DNA of 64,000 nucleotides from Isochrysis galbana. Lineage: Eukaryota > Haptophyta > Isochrysidales > Isochrysidaceae. This document shows, in pieces, positions 32,167 through 41,724 of this stretch; within the stretch, counting starts at the first letter, position 1, and each line of letters opens with the position of its first letter. A program made the position numbers and the translations under genes. The stretch is taken from NCBI GenBank assembly GCA_018136815.1, contig CM030936.1:6127505-6191504 (forward strand), given 5' to 3'. The notes under the pieces are model-generated. The model had not been told where the DNA came from. It did no database searches and saw nothing but the letters and a program-made list of their open reading frames with translations.

Positions 32167-34642
32167 ATGCTCTCGGTGGTGCTCTCATGCCTCTCCTTCT
32201 CTCTCGGCTCGCCGGCGATGGAAGCAGCGGCGCGGTGCGGCAGCGTGCGCATGGTGACACCGGCGCCGCTCGGCGACATGGTGCGTGCTGCGCACAGCAC
32301 TGCTTCATGGCGGGTGGGCTCACTCTTGTTCTCTCGATAAGCGGCAGACCTCTCTCTCTCTCTCCCTCGCTCCCTCCCTCCCTCCCTCTCTCATGCACGC
32401 GCGGGGGGTGAGTCGGGGTGGGGGGCGTGGGTTTTCATTGGTATGGAAGGAGGGCGGGACTCTCTGACGGATGTGCTCGAGGAGGGAGTGCGTAAGGGTA
32501 GAGAGGTGCAGGTTGCTGGGGAAATGTTGAGGAGAGGGAAGGCAACAGGTAGGGAGTGATTGAGTGATGGGAGGGGGGCAGGGAAGGGAGCGCGAGTGTT
32601 CCCTCCACCGAACCCTGGACTGTGGCCTGGAGTGGGATGCGAGGCTAGCGCCTCTAGCACATGCTCAGTCGGGGGTATGCCTTGCATGCGCATGCACCTG
32701 CCTGAACGCAGGGCAAGGGATTGCACAAGCGGGTTTGCTTGTGTTGGTATGAGCAAGAGCCTACCTCAGCGCCCTTCTACACAAGCCCCAACACCCAGCA
32801 ACCAACATGCGGTCTCACCTGTTTGATTTGCAGGTCGGCAAACGCACTCGCCCCAAGATCGCCACTGATATCACTCAGCTGATAGGCAACACACCGTTGC
32901 TCAAGCTCGGCAAGAATGCCGAGGGCTGTGGCGCGACTATCTTGTGCAAGCTCGAATCGATGGAGCCTTGCAACTCGGTCAAAGACCGCATCGGCTACTC
33001 GATGATCATCGAGGCGGAGAACCGTGGCGAGATCAAGGCGGGAGAGACTACTCTGGTTGAGCCCACGTCTGGCAACACCGGCATTGGCCTTGCGATGGTT
33101 GCCGCTGCTAAGGGGTACAAGCTCATCCTAACGATGCCCGAATCCATGTCGATGGAGCGCCGCGTGATGCTCAAGGCTTTGGGTGCCGAACTTGTGCTCA
33201 CGCCTGCTGCCAAGGGCATGGGTACGCGCCCTTCGCTGGTAGTCGCCATTGAAGAAGTCAACGTCACGGGGGTATGGTGTGGGAGTGGTTGCAAACATCC
33301 ATGTGCTCATCCCAACTGGAGATGGCTCCAACTCCTGCCCGCAATCATTGCCATCGCCGCAGGCAGCGCGTTGCTCCCAAATGGCTGTCCAGTCTCCACT
33401 GCGACCGCTTCTGATTCATCCCGCTGCGTCGGCCGCTAGGTGGCGCTGTGAAGAAGGCTGAGCAGATCGTCGCTGCGCTTGGCAGTAAGGGCAAGCTCCT
33501 GCAACAGTTTGAGAACTCAGACAACCCAAAGATTCACAGGGAGACCACCGGTGAGGAGCTCGACGGCCGTGCGTTAATCAGCCGGTGGCTCTCGCCATGC
33601 TGGCCTCCCGATGCGCGTCTCGTTTAATGCCATACGCGCGCTCATCTTCAGGCCCGGAGATTTGGGCCGACACTGATGGCGCAATCGACATTTTCGTTGG
33701 TGGTGTCGGCACCGGTGGTACTATCACAGGCTGCGCCCAGTACATCAAGCCCCTCAAACCCGAGTGCAAGTTCGTGGCACTTGAGCCGGTGAGCTTTACA
33801 TTATCCAAGCGCTCCTGAAGCCTCGCCGTGTCCTGCTGTCTTCCCGCACGTGCTGTACCGGGGCCTCGCGCCCGACTTCGATCCCACAGCCGTGTTCGTC
33901 ATGTCACACCGGCCTCGCACGGGATTTTGGTGCTCGCAGGTGTCGTCGCCAGTTCTCTCGGGCGGCAAACATCAGGGCCCTCACAAAATTCAGGGTATTG
34001 GTGCTGGCTTCATACCTGGGAACGCCGACCTCTCGATGATTGATGAAGTCATGCAGGCAAGTTGAGCTTAGTGATTCGTATGTCTGAGATTGCGTGTTTG
34101 CTCGAGGTTGCATGTTTTTCGAGCTCGCGTACCAGGACGGAAACGCCTGGTACAAGCCAACTTCCATTGACGGCCGATGCGCCCTATATGCCATCTATTT
34201 ACGCCGCTTAATTGCACGTTGAGTGGCCGACGAGTGGCCCTTGCGGAGGGCGGTCTAGCACGTGCTGGGGTTCCTATCACCTGAGCCGAAGGCTGTGGGA
34301 ATTCCTATTAGGTCTCCGACGATGACGCCATCGCCACCGCTCGCGATCTCGCTGCCACTGAAGGGCTCATGTGTGGTATCTCGTCGGGTGCTTCCGTCTG
34401 GGCTGCCAAGCAGCTTGCCATGAGGTGGGTGCTACGCCTCCCAAAGGCGTTCGACGTGTGTGAACCATCCTCTAGTACTTTGGTTGCTCTCTTCACGATG
34501 CACAAACCCTTGCAGGCCTGAGAATGCTGGCAAGACGATCGTGTGCATCATTCCCTCCTTTGGCGAGCGTTACCTCTCCACCATCCTGTACGCAAATCTT
34601 TGGGAGGAGGCGTCCGCGCAGACTGCTGAGCCCGTCGACTAG
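32167..34642 (+). CDS. Cysteine synthase (O-acetylserine (thiol)lyase), probably plastid-targeted
   Basis: Seven exons: 32167..32280, 32834..33221, 33440..33550, 33652..33788, 33940..34056, 34312..34424, 34516..34642, total 368 residues. It makes cysteine from O-acetylserine and sulfide using pyridoxal phosphate. Motifs: NSVKDRIG with the cofactor lysine at residue 88, [10 protein letters not shown] for substrate binding, [30 protein letters not shown] for the phosphate, and GISSGAS. The first exon encodes a hydrophobic leader ([17 protein letters not shown]) and a basic stretch, compatible with a bipartite signal of a complex plastid. A second in-frame ATG at 32218 would skip the leader. Five introns are GT-AG; the intron 34057..34311 starts GCAAGT after CAG and is a GC-AG intron. 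Intron 3 ends TTCAG and intron 2 ends CTAG. Confidence 0.93.
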
Positions 34643-35421
34643 GGGATGGGCCAGAGTCATGGTTCCCCGATTCTTAGTCTCGTCTAACCCTGACCTCTTC
34701 ACATAATCTCTTTTACGAGGTTGACCGTGCACAGCACGTAACACTCGGCGCTTTTGACAAGCAAGCTACTTGGCCATACTGTTGCGGCTCAGTACTTCCT
34801 CGATCCGTCTAGCGCTCCATTTCTTATCGTTGTTATTGTCAAAATACATATCAACGAAATTTATATTTATACTTCGTTCAGCATGGGGATGGGGGGTTGT
34901 CGAGTCGAGCGTTGCTGGAGCGCTCTGGGCCACTCCGTCGCGAGCGGCACTGGCGGCTAGCGCGGCGCTTTTGGCACTCCGCCTCCCCACCGGGAGTCGG
35001 GTGAAAGAAATTCTGGATCGGGTCGGGCAACTCGCAACTCCATCCGTGTGGCCCACAAGGGTGGGGTGAAAACGGGAAGTGTGTCAACATGGAACATGGG
35101 TCATGGGTCATGGGTCTTGAGTCTTGAGTTGAAATTTTTGGTGCTTGAAACAGAGGGCGAGGGAGTTTGTGCTGCTTGGGTTGATTGCAGTGGAAAGAGG
35201 GAGTGGGAGAGGGAGACAAGTGGTGAAAGAGGGCCCAAGGCCGGGCATTGAGTTGTGAGTTCTCAGTGAGTTGTATGTGCACTTAAGTCGCGTTCCGTCA
35301 AAAGAGAGCCAGGTGATTTTTTTGTTATCCATATGTGCTTGTTTTCTTTTTGGGTAGCCACAATAATTGAGTACAAAGCTAATCACGCTCCCCCACTCTC
35401 AACACACGCGGTAACCCCCAG
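34643..35421. other. Intergenic, no gene recognised
   Basis: 3' flank of the cysteine synthase. A 45-bp word (GCCCACAAGGGTGGGGTGAA onward, 35049) recurs at 36148. The stretch ATTTATACTTCGTTCAGCAT at 34860 resembles one at about 2673. Confidence 0.4.
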
Positions 35422-35787
35422 CTACGCGGGCTGAGTTTTCATCTTCTTCGTCTTTTTCTCACATCCCTCTTCCTCAATGTCGTTCTGCTGGCAGGCGACA
35501 ATGTCGTTTGGCTGATCTTGGGTGGCGAGGTCCGTGACGCGTGCGAGGACGGCCTTCTTGTTCTCCATGTAGAGTTTGCCAGCTGCTCGGTGCACTTGCA
35601 CCATGGGATCCGTTTCGGCGTACGCGACCGCCATGATGTATTCCATGCAGAGGTACGCGACGGCGGCCTCGTCTCCAATGTACTTGGTCTTGGGGATCCT
35701 GTCGTACTCGTCGGAGTAGTCGCCGACGAGCATGAGGGTTGCCTTGCACCAACGGCCCATGTATGGCTTGATGAGTGCCCACGCCTT
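35422..35787 (-). pseudogene. Fragment of an unrecognised gene, cut by repeat R5
   Basis: The frame encodes about 120 residues of protein-like sequence (ALIKPYMGRWCKATLMLVGD, DEAAVAYLCMEYIMAVAYAE, and a lysine-rich end CEKKTKKMKTQPA) with a stop at 35422. Its upstream part enters the R5 repeat at about 35788, where an AAG|GCG could be a splice acceptor. So this is either the last exon of a gene whose other exons are not visible, or a gene truncated by the repeat. I do not recognise the family. Confidence 0.35.
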
Positions 35788-35990
35788 AGGGGGTACGCAG
35801 AGGGAAAAAGTTGACATGCGCACGCACGGCGTCTACGCGGGGGGACCGGTGCACATCGCGCCGTGCCCATGCACGGCGTGCACGATGCGATTGCAAGTCA
35901 TCACAGATGCTCCGTGCGAAATATCTCTTAAAATGAGTGTTTATGTAGTTGTCGGCCTTAGAGGAGACGCAGGGGAAAAGCGCTGACACG
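35788..35990 (+). repeat. Repeat family R5, copy 1
   Basis: Contains GCGCACGCACGGCG, GCACGGCGTGCACGATG and GATTGCAAGTCATCACA. Related copies lie head to tail at 48590-48745 and 48745-48890. The unit is about 150 bp and begins near CCTTAGGGAAAAAGTT. Confidence 0.6.
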
Positions 35991-37104
35991 GCGTCCCCCT
36001 CGGGGGGAACATGCACCGCGGGGAAGCAGAGAAAAAAAGTTGTTATGCTAGTCTGCATTTAATTTTAAAATACTGCTCTATACACAACTGTGGACATTCG
36101 ATCGCTCAAATCGACTGATGTCCCACAATTGACGGAACGACACCTTTGTGGCGCCCACAACAGTGGGGTGAAAACGAGAAGTGTGACAAGAGGGAAAACA
36201 GAGGCGTGGGGTGCTCTCCGTATGGGGTTGAAGGTTGTGAAGTGCCCTCCCATGATGGGTGCACTGATGGTAGAGGTTTCCACCATGGGGAGGGTTGCTG
36301 AGCTGCCCTCCCACATCCCACATGCACATTGAGACGCATGAGGGCATGAGGTGCTCTTGGGGTGGGAGGGTTTCCCACTATAGGAGGGGGTCTCAAAGAC
36401 CCCCTACATGCTACGCAGAGCCATGGTCGCAACTTGTTCGGTGCCAGTGCTCGCCACCCGCGCGCTCGCGCGGGCGTGGTTTGGAAGGGCTGGATGGGCT
36501 TTGAGAGGTGAGAGGGCTCTCTGAGCGAGCCGCGCGCCTCGGGCGGCGTGTGGCGTCCCAGGTGGGGCGCAATGGCGAGGGTCGACTGGGGCTCGGGAGC
36601 GGTCGCGGCACGCTCCATAGGTCAAACTATGACAATAGCTTCAAGTTTTATATTATCATAGACTCTTACTCAGCCCGAAGCGCGCGAGCGCGCCGCACAA
36701 ATCAAGATTACGAATTGACAACCGCATGTATCTTGACGCGACAACAAGACGTAGCCGTTTGCAAGTCGTAAGCACCAAGTGGCCCAGTTCCGTTGTACTG
36801 ACATACTCGCCTAGTGATGCATGGGCGCGGCAATGGCGCACTGCCACGGCTAGGGGTGGGTGGGTGGGGAGTTGGGGAGGAAAGCAATTTATGGGAGACG
36901 TGAAGACAAACATAGAGAGGCAAAGATGGGAAGGGAGTGTGCCACGACGCATCGCCGCGTGTTTGAGTTTAAGTTGTAGTGGACACAAAAAATGCAGCCG
37001 CATTAAAACGACAAGAAGAAGAAAAACGAGGTCGTCGCGATTGCTGCCACGCTCCAGATGTGAGAGGTCGCGAATGCTACTGCGCTCAAGATGTGAGAAA
37101 GACA
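35991..37104. other. Intergenic repeat-derived region
   Basis: Contains R6 copy 2 (36565-36635) and the second copy of the 45-bp word GCCCACAACAGTGGGGTGAA (36148). No credible gene. Confidence 0.4.
36565..36635 (+). repeat. Repeat family R6, copy 2
   Basis: Matches 20975-21045 in the same orientation over TCGGGAGCGGTCGCGGCA and CTCCATAGG. Confidence 0.55.
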
Positions 37105-37650
37105 TCACGGGCCCATCATGAGCCTCTTGAAGCAGTCGTAGTAGATCTTGCCTTCGTACGTGGGGATGGCTGCACGCACCATGGCACACGTCTCTTCACC
37201 CGTCATATCCTCTCCTAGTTGCTGCATGACCGCAGCAAGATCATGGCAGGTGACGTATCCACGACCCTCTGCATCCAGCTTCTGGAAGGATGCCTTGAGC
37301 TCGAGCTCAGCGTCAATGTCCTTCATCTTCACCGCCATCAACTCGGTAAAGAGGTCAAAATCGATACGTCCGCCTCGAGAGGCATATTGAGAGTAGGCGC
37401 CCGCGCCAATGAGCTCGCGCATCTCCTGGGGCGAGGCTGTGTAGCCCATGCTCGCGAAGATAGTGACGAGCTCTTCGACCGAGATGAAGCCGTCCTTGTC
37501 GGCATCGAAGAGAGAGAAGGTCTCGCGGTACTGGCGCATTTTGGCCTCAGGGATATGCATCGTGTCCAGCTTCATGCCGTCGAAACTAGGCTTCATCACC
37601 TTGCGGCCGGACGATTGCCGAGTGAGCGAGGAAGGAGAGTCGCGAGCCAT
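37105..37650 (-). CDS. EF-hand protein, centrin/calmodulin-like
   Basis: Single exon, 181 residues. After a basic Ser-rich leader of about 35 residues the first EF-hand is canonical: DADKDGFISVEE (residues 49-60) with all calcium ligands. The other three helix-loop-helix units are present but degenerate (LDAEGRGYVTCHDLA lacks several ligands), so probably only one calcium is bound well. Length, leader and spacing fit centrin or calmodulin-like proteins of the flagellar apparatus and cytoskeleton. The assignment within the superfamily is uncertain. The ATG at 37650 is followed at once by the basic leader, and the upstream sense strand is purine-rich. Confidence 0.85.
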   Translation of the reverse strand: MARDSPSSLTRQSSGRKVMKPSFDGMKLDTMHIPEAKMRQYRETFSLFDADKDGFISVEELVTIFASMGYTASPQEMRELIGAGAYSQYASRGGRIDFDLFTELMAVKMKDIDAELELKASFQKLDAEGRGYVTCHDLAAVMQQLGEDMTGEETCAMVRAAIPTYEGKIYYDCFKRLMMGP

Positions 37651-37941
37651 TGCTGGCTGTCCGCCGGGGGGTGGAGCGAGCGACGGTTTCTTTCTCCTCT
37701 AAAGTATTTCCTCTCTGCTCTCCGCTCTCCCCTCTCTCCCCTTTCCCCTCTCCCCGCGTAAGATATTGCTGTGACAGTATAACCTTAGTGCTGTGGGACC
37801 TAGTGGCTAATGGGACCGTGGCTTCATCGGTCATCGTCATCGGCAATAGAGCCGCTACTTCACACCGCGATGGCGCGATGCAGGGGGTGCGGTGTGCGCG
37901 GTTGGTGAATGGCTCGTCCGGCGTATGTGGCTAGAGATGTA

Positions 37942-38070
37942 GGGCGGTCAAACAGGGGCTTTTTAACTACTAGTAAGGGTTGGGCTGCATTTTTTGACCG
38001 TGGCGCGATGCCCAATAAAAAACCTCCCGGGGGGGCTACCTGACGCTACGAAAATCTTCGCCAAGAAATG
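37942..38070 (+). repeat. Repeat family R4, copy 1
   Basis: About 130 bp starting GGGCGGTCAAACAG, with TTTTTTGACC, GCGATGCCCAATAAAAA and CTTCGCCAAGAAATGG. It is matched in the same orientation at 44833-44985. Confidence 0.7.
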
Positions 38071-38359
38071 GTGCGATTCGCCCCCCCTCTCTCCCCCTCC
38101 GTCACGCGCGCTCACGCTCTACCCGTAAAGAATGGGCGGTCGCGCCCGGGCGCCCGCGGGGGGATCGGTTCCTTTAGATCTAAGCTACATTCGGCATTTG
38201 ATTCCCGCCCGATGCAGCGCCGTGTCGGGCTGCCGACAGTCCGACCACCCCCTGACCCTTTGGCATCATTGCCCGCGCAGCCCACCCAGCTCCTCACAGC
38301 GAGCGCACGCGGCTACCCTGGCTACCAGAGGCCCCATCCCGACCATCCCGACCCGCCCC

Positions 38360-38512
38360 TCGCAGGATTGGCCCTCTCTCGAACTCGGCATCGAGAACCA
38401 GGACCAGCTCGCCAACGCGGCCGTCCACGCGTGGCTGACGAGCCTGCGCATTGAGGCTGCCTACGCGGCCATCCTCTCTCGGACAGTGCCAGATCCGGCA
38501 TTGATCGATGAG
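38360..38512 (+). other. Possible orphan exon
   Basis: After CCCTCGCAG, a good acceptor, the frame reads DWPSLELGIENQDQLANAAV and continues as an alanine-rich helix (VHAWLTSLRIEAAYAAILS) to about 38512. The composition is protein-like. No partner exon was found on either side, so it may be the debris of a gene. Confidence 0.25.
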
Positions 38513-39889
38513 GCGAGACCCGTGGGTGGGGGGAAATCTGCGGAAGGGGGGTGAAATGCAGAAGGGGGAAACTGCAGAGGGGGGGGGGAAAGGGGGAATG
38601 CAGAGGGGCCCAGTTCTGTTACCTGCATTTCTTACCTTAAACGCGTGAACAATTACTGTAACGGTAAAAATAAAACTCAAATCCTCGAATTTATTCGAGA
38701 CGAAAATCGGCGAACCAGGACTTGAGCCCAGACGAGAGAATCCGAATCTGCACGCCTTGAATGACCAAGATGGACATAGAAGACGATATATATATAACGA
38801 CGAAGGCACGTACCCATGCCGAAATATTCATGCCAGGAGGCCTGAATACAACATCTGCTCGCTCAGGGCCTTTGAGGTGATATCAGCTGATGAGGTCCAT
38901 CAGCTTATATCAGCTATGATATCAGTGTATGAGTGTCAGCCTCGAAGTTGGTGTCAGCTGATGAACTGATGCACCATCACTGGTCGAAATCAGCCATCCG
39001 AAAGAACACTGGTGGTGCGCGGGCTCGTGCGATGCGCACCTCCATATCCATGGCTACGGCCAAATGCCGTGGCCGCATCGGGCGAGTGGAGGGCGAAGCG
39101 CTCTTCTCGCCGCGTCGTTGGCAGACGGCCGCGGATTGAGGGCGTCTTTTCCGGCCTGGGCTCGACGGCTGGACCGTGCGTGAGTCCTTTCGCCACGGCC
39201 TGGTCATCGAGAAGCCTGCGGACACTGACGCGTGTGCGACTCACGTCGTGCACGTCGAAAGTGACCCGCACGGACAGAAGCAGAAGCCGATGGGCCCCTC
39301 GTCGTTTGACGATGGGCGGGGCGGGCAGGCGGGCACTACACCACTGTCGTGGTGGAGTATCCCGCCCCTGAGATCAATGACCGCGCGCGCTCGCCCTCGA
39401 AGAAGGTCTGCTACCCAAAGGGCCACCCAGGTGCAAGGAGGAACTACTCCAGCATCCCTGAGAAGTGTGGAGGGGTGGCGCACACCTGAGCGCGGCATGA
39501 GACTCACTGGTGTGGCCTCCGAGGTGACGGGCAGGCTCGGCAGCCCTCCGACCGGGGCGGCCGCCACCGTAGTTCTGAGATTCACTTGAAACACGAAAAA
39601 AAAACTCCCGTGAGTAGATCAGCCCCTCCCTTTTACCGTTACAGTGAACAACGCAGGGGGGGGGGGGCACTCGTCACTCGTGAATAGGAGCCCAGAAGCG
39701 CTAATCTCTGCTCGCCGAAGCAAGCCGCGGCCCTTCCCTCCTGGCTCTGGCGCCCCCGTCTTCTCTTACCCATTACCCAAACGGGGCGAGAAGACACGTT
39801 TCTGCCGGAGGGGAGAGCTGCCGCTCCCCGCTCCCCCCTCCCCTCCCTCTTCCCTTTTCCTCCTCTCTTCCCTGCGGCGGGGGCCCATG

Positions 39890-40120
39890 GCGCGCGCCTG
39901 CGGCCCCTCTTCAGGTCCCCAGGTGGCCTGCAGGGGCCTGGGAGCACAGCTCAGGGGGCAGGTGAGGCTGGGGCATGGCCCTGGCCCCTCCTGCCTCTCC
40001 CTCGCTGGCGCTCCGAGCCCCTGCCTGCTGGTCGACTGGAGCTGGCTGGGGGGTCCTGAACAGGGGGGCTGGGCCAGGATGATGATTGCCCAGCCCCTGC
40101 CAGAGGGCAGGGGCTGAGGT
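39890..40120 (-). repeat. Diverged segment related to repeat R3
   Basis: Shares GGCCCATGGCGCGC-type sequence, AGCTCAGGGG, CTGCCTCTCCCTCG and CTGGCGCTCC with the 5' half of R3 as seen at 59280-59480. Only this half is present. Confidence 0.5.
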
Positions 40121-40984
40121 TGATTGTACGGGCCCACCCCGGGGGGTGTCCGCGTGTCCGCGATGGAGAAAGGGGGGCGCGAGGCCCCCATTGACCCCCA
40201 CTTATAAAAGTAGGTTGAAACCACCTTCGAGATAGAAGTCTTTGATGAGTCGCGCAGCCGCTGGGGCTGGGGTCGCAGCCTCGCCCCCCCCCCCCCCGCA
40301 ACGGCGGCAACGGCGACGAGAGGAACGTGGACCTCCGCGTGGGACAGCGCGGCGGTTGGGGTCGCCCCGAGCGCCATCCCGTCATCTACCTCCCAGCTGC
40401 CTCCCTCCGCGGGAGGGGGGGAGGAGGCCCCCCCCCCGCGCGAGCTCTCGAGGGGGAGGGGAAGCTTCAGTCGCGACGCGCGGGACTCAGCGGTTGGAGA
40501 GAGGAAGGAGGAGAGGGCTCTGGAGCAGGGGGCGGCGGGGGGGCGGGGGGGGGGGGGGGGTTCGCGCGCGGGGGGGGAGAGAGAGAGAGAGCGGCGGGGA
40601 CGCCTCGAGGCAGCGATCCGCCTCCCCCCGCGGATCCGCTCTCCTATTCGAAGGGCGAGCGAATTCTCAACAAGACCGGCGCGTGCTCGTCGTGGAGATC
40701 GTATCCCCACGGGCCGAAGGTTGATCCTCTCATACGAAGGGCGAGCGCTCTCTCAAGAGACCGGCGCGCGCTCGTGATGGAGATCGCATCCTCACCGGCC
40801 GAAGCTTGCGAAGCTTCTCTTGTTTTGCTACAAGTCCCAGCCGCCGCCGCCGCCCCTTCTCGTCTTCCAGAGTCTTCCATCTGATCCTGGAGACACTCCA
40901 CGCCATCATCCTCTCTCTCTCTTCCCCTCGCCCCCTCTCTTCCAACCGCACCCCCCCCCCCTTCTCTCTCGTCTGATCCTGCAG

Positions 40985-41004
40985 AGAAACTCCGGGCGAG
41001 ACGC

Positions 41005-41067
<63 letters not shown>

Positions 41068-41075
41068 GGGGAAAA
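40985..41075 (+). repeat. CT dinucleotide microsatellite
   Basis: Nearly pure (CT)n at about 41010-41063, part of a wider pyrimidine-rich region (40900-41350) upstream of the histidine kinase gene on its sense strand. Confidence 0.8.
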
Positions 41076-41724
41076 GTCCAAGCTACGAGAGAGGAGTTGG
41101 GGGCGCCTCGGGCCGAGGAGCGCCTGGATCTCCTCCCTGTCCCCCTTCTTCTCACTAGGCCCCCCTCGCCCGCCCCCCCCCCCCCCCTTCCACAGAGGTC
41201 TTCTCCTCCCTCTCTTCCTCTCTCTTCCTCTCTCTTCCTCTCACCTTTCTCTCTTCTCTTCCCCGCTCTTGCAATCCGTCTCTCGGCCTCTCTCCCTCCA
41301 CCCCCCCCCCCCCCCGACCCCCCCTCTCGCTTTCTACTCGAACAGCATCGGACCCTCGTGTGCAGGTGAGAGAGACAGGGCGAGACGGGGCGGGCGGGCG
41401 CGGACGTGCGCTGCCCGGCTGTTTTCTCTGAGCCCGCCCAAGCAAGCCTCCTCCTCCCCTCGCTGTGCACCCTTTGTCTGGAAGGGCCGACGGGCACACT
41501 CCGTCCCACAGCGAACGGTAACCTCTCTCCTTGAGAGAGAGGGGGGGGAAAGGGGGGGAGTGGGGGAGAGAGGGAGGAGGGAAGGAAAGGGGGGAGTGGT
41601 GGCGGGAGAGGGCTCTCATGCCATATTGAGTCACTAGCTGCCGCTCTCCAACGCTTCACGTGCCCAAGCCCGCACAGCACCATGCTCGTTGGGGCTTGCG
41701 CCCACCACTCTACCTGCCACTCGG

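Larger units (their letters stand above)
37651..41724. other. Intergenic, repeats and possible orphan exons
   Basis: Contains R4 copy 1 (37942-38070), one protein-like stretch at 38360-38512 (listed separately), a diverged R3 segment (39890-40120), a TATA-like CTTATAAAAG at 40201, and long GA, G and CT tracts (40400-41600). At 38700-38780 on the minus strand a box-B-like GGCTCAAGTCC occurs, but no cloverleaf forms. The frames at 39000-39600 have no recognisable family. Confidence 0.4.

Noticed and set aside
38700..38785. Possible tRNA-Pro on the minus strand (loop TTCGGAT, box-B-like GGCTCAAGTCC)
   Set aside because: No 5' acceptor strand pairs with the 3' strand and the anticodon stem has mismatches. 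At most it is a tRNA-derived repeat remnant.
38875..38965. CTGATGAG-type hammerhead ribozyme core
   Set aside because: No GAAA strand and no stem II can be formed; the sequence is a cluster of ATCAGCTGAT-type words.
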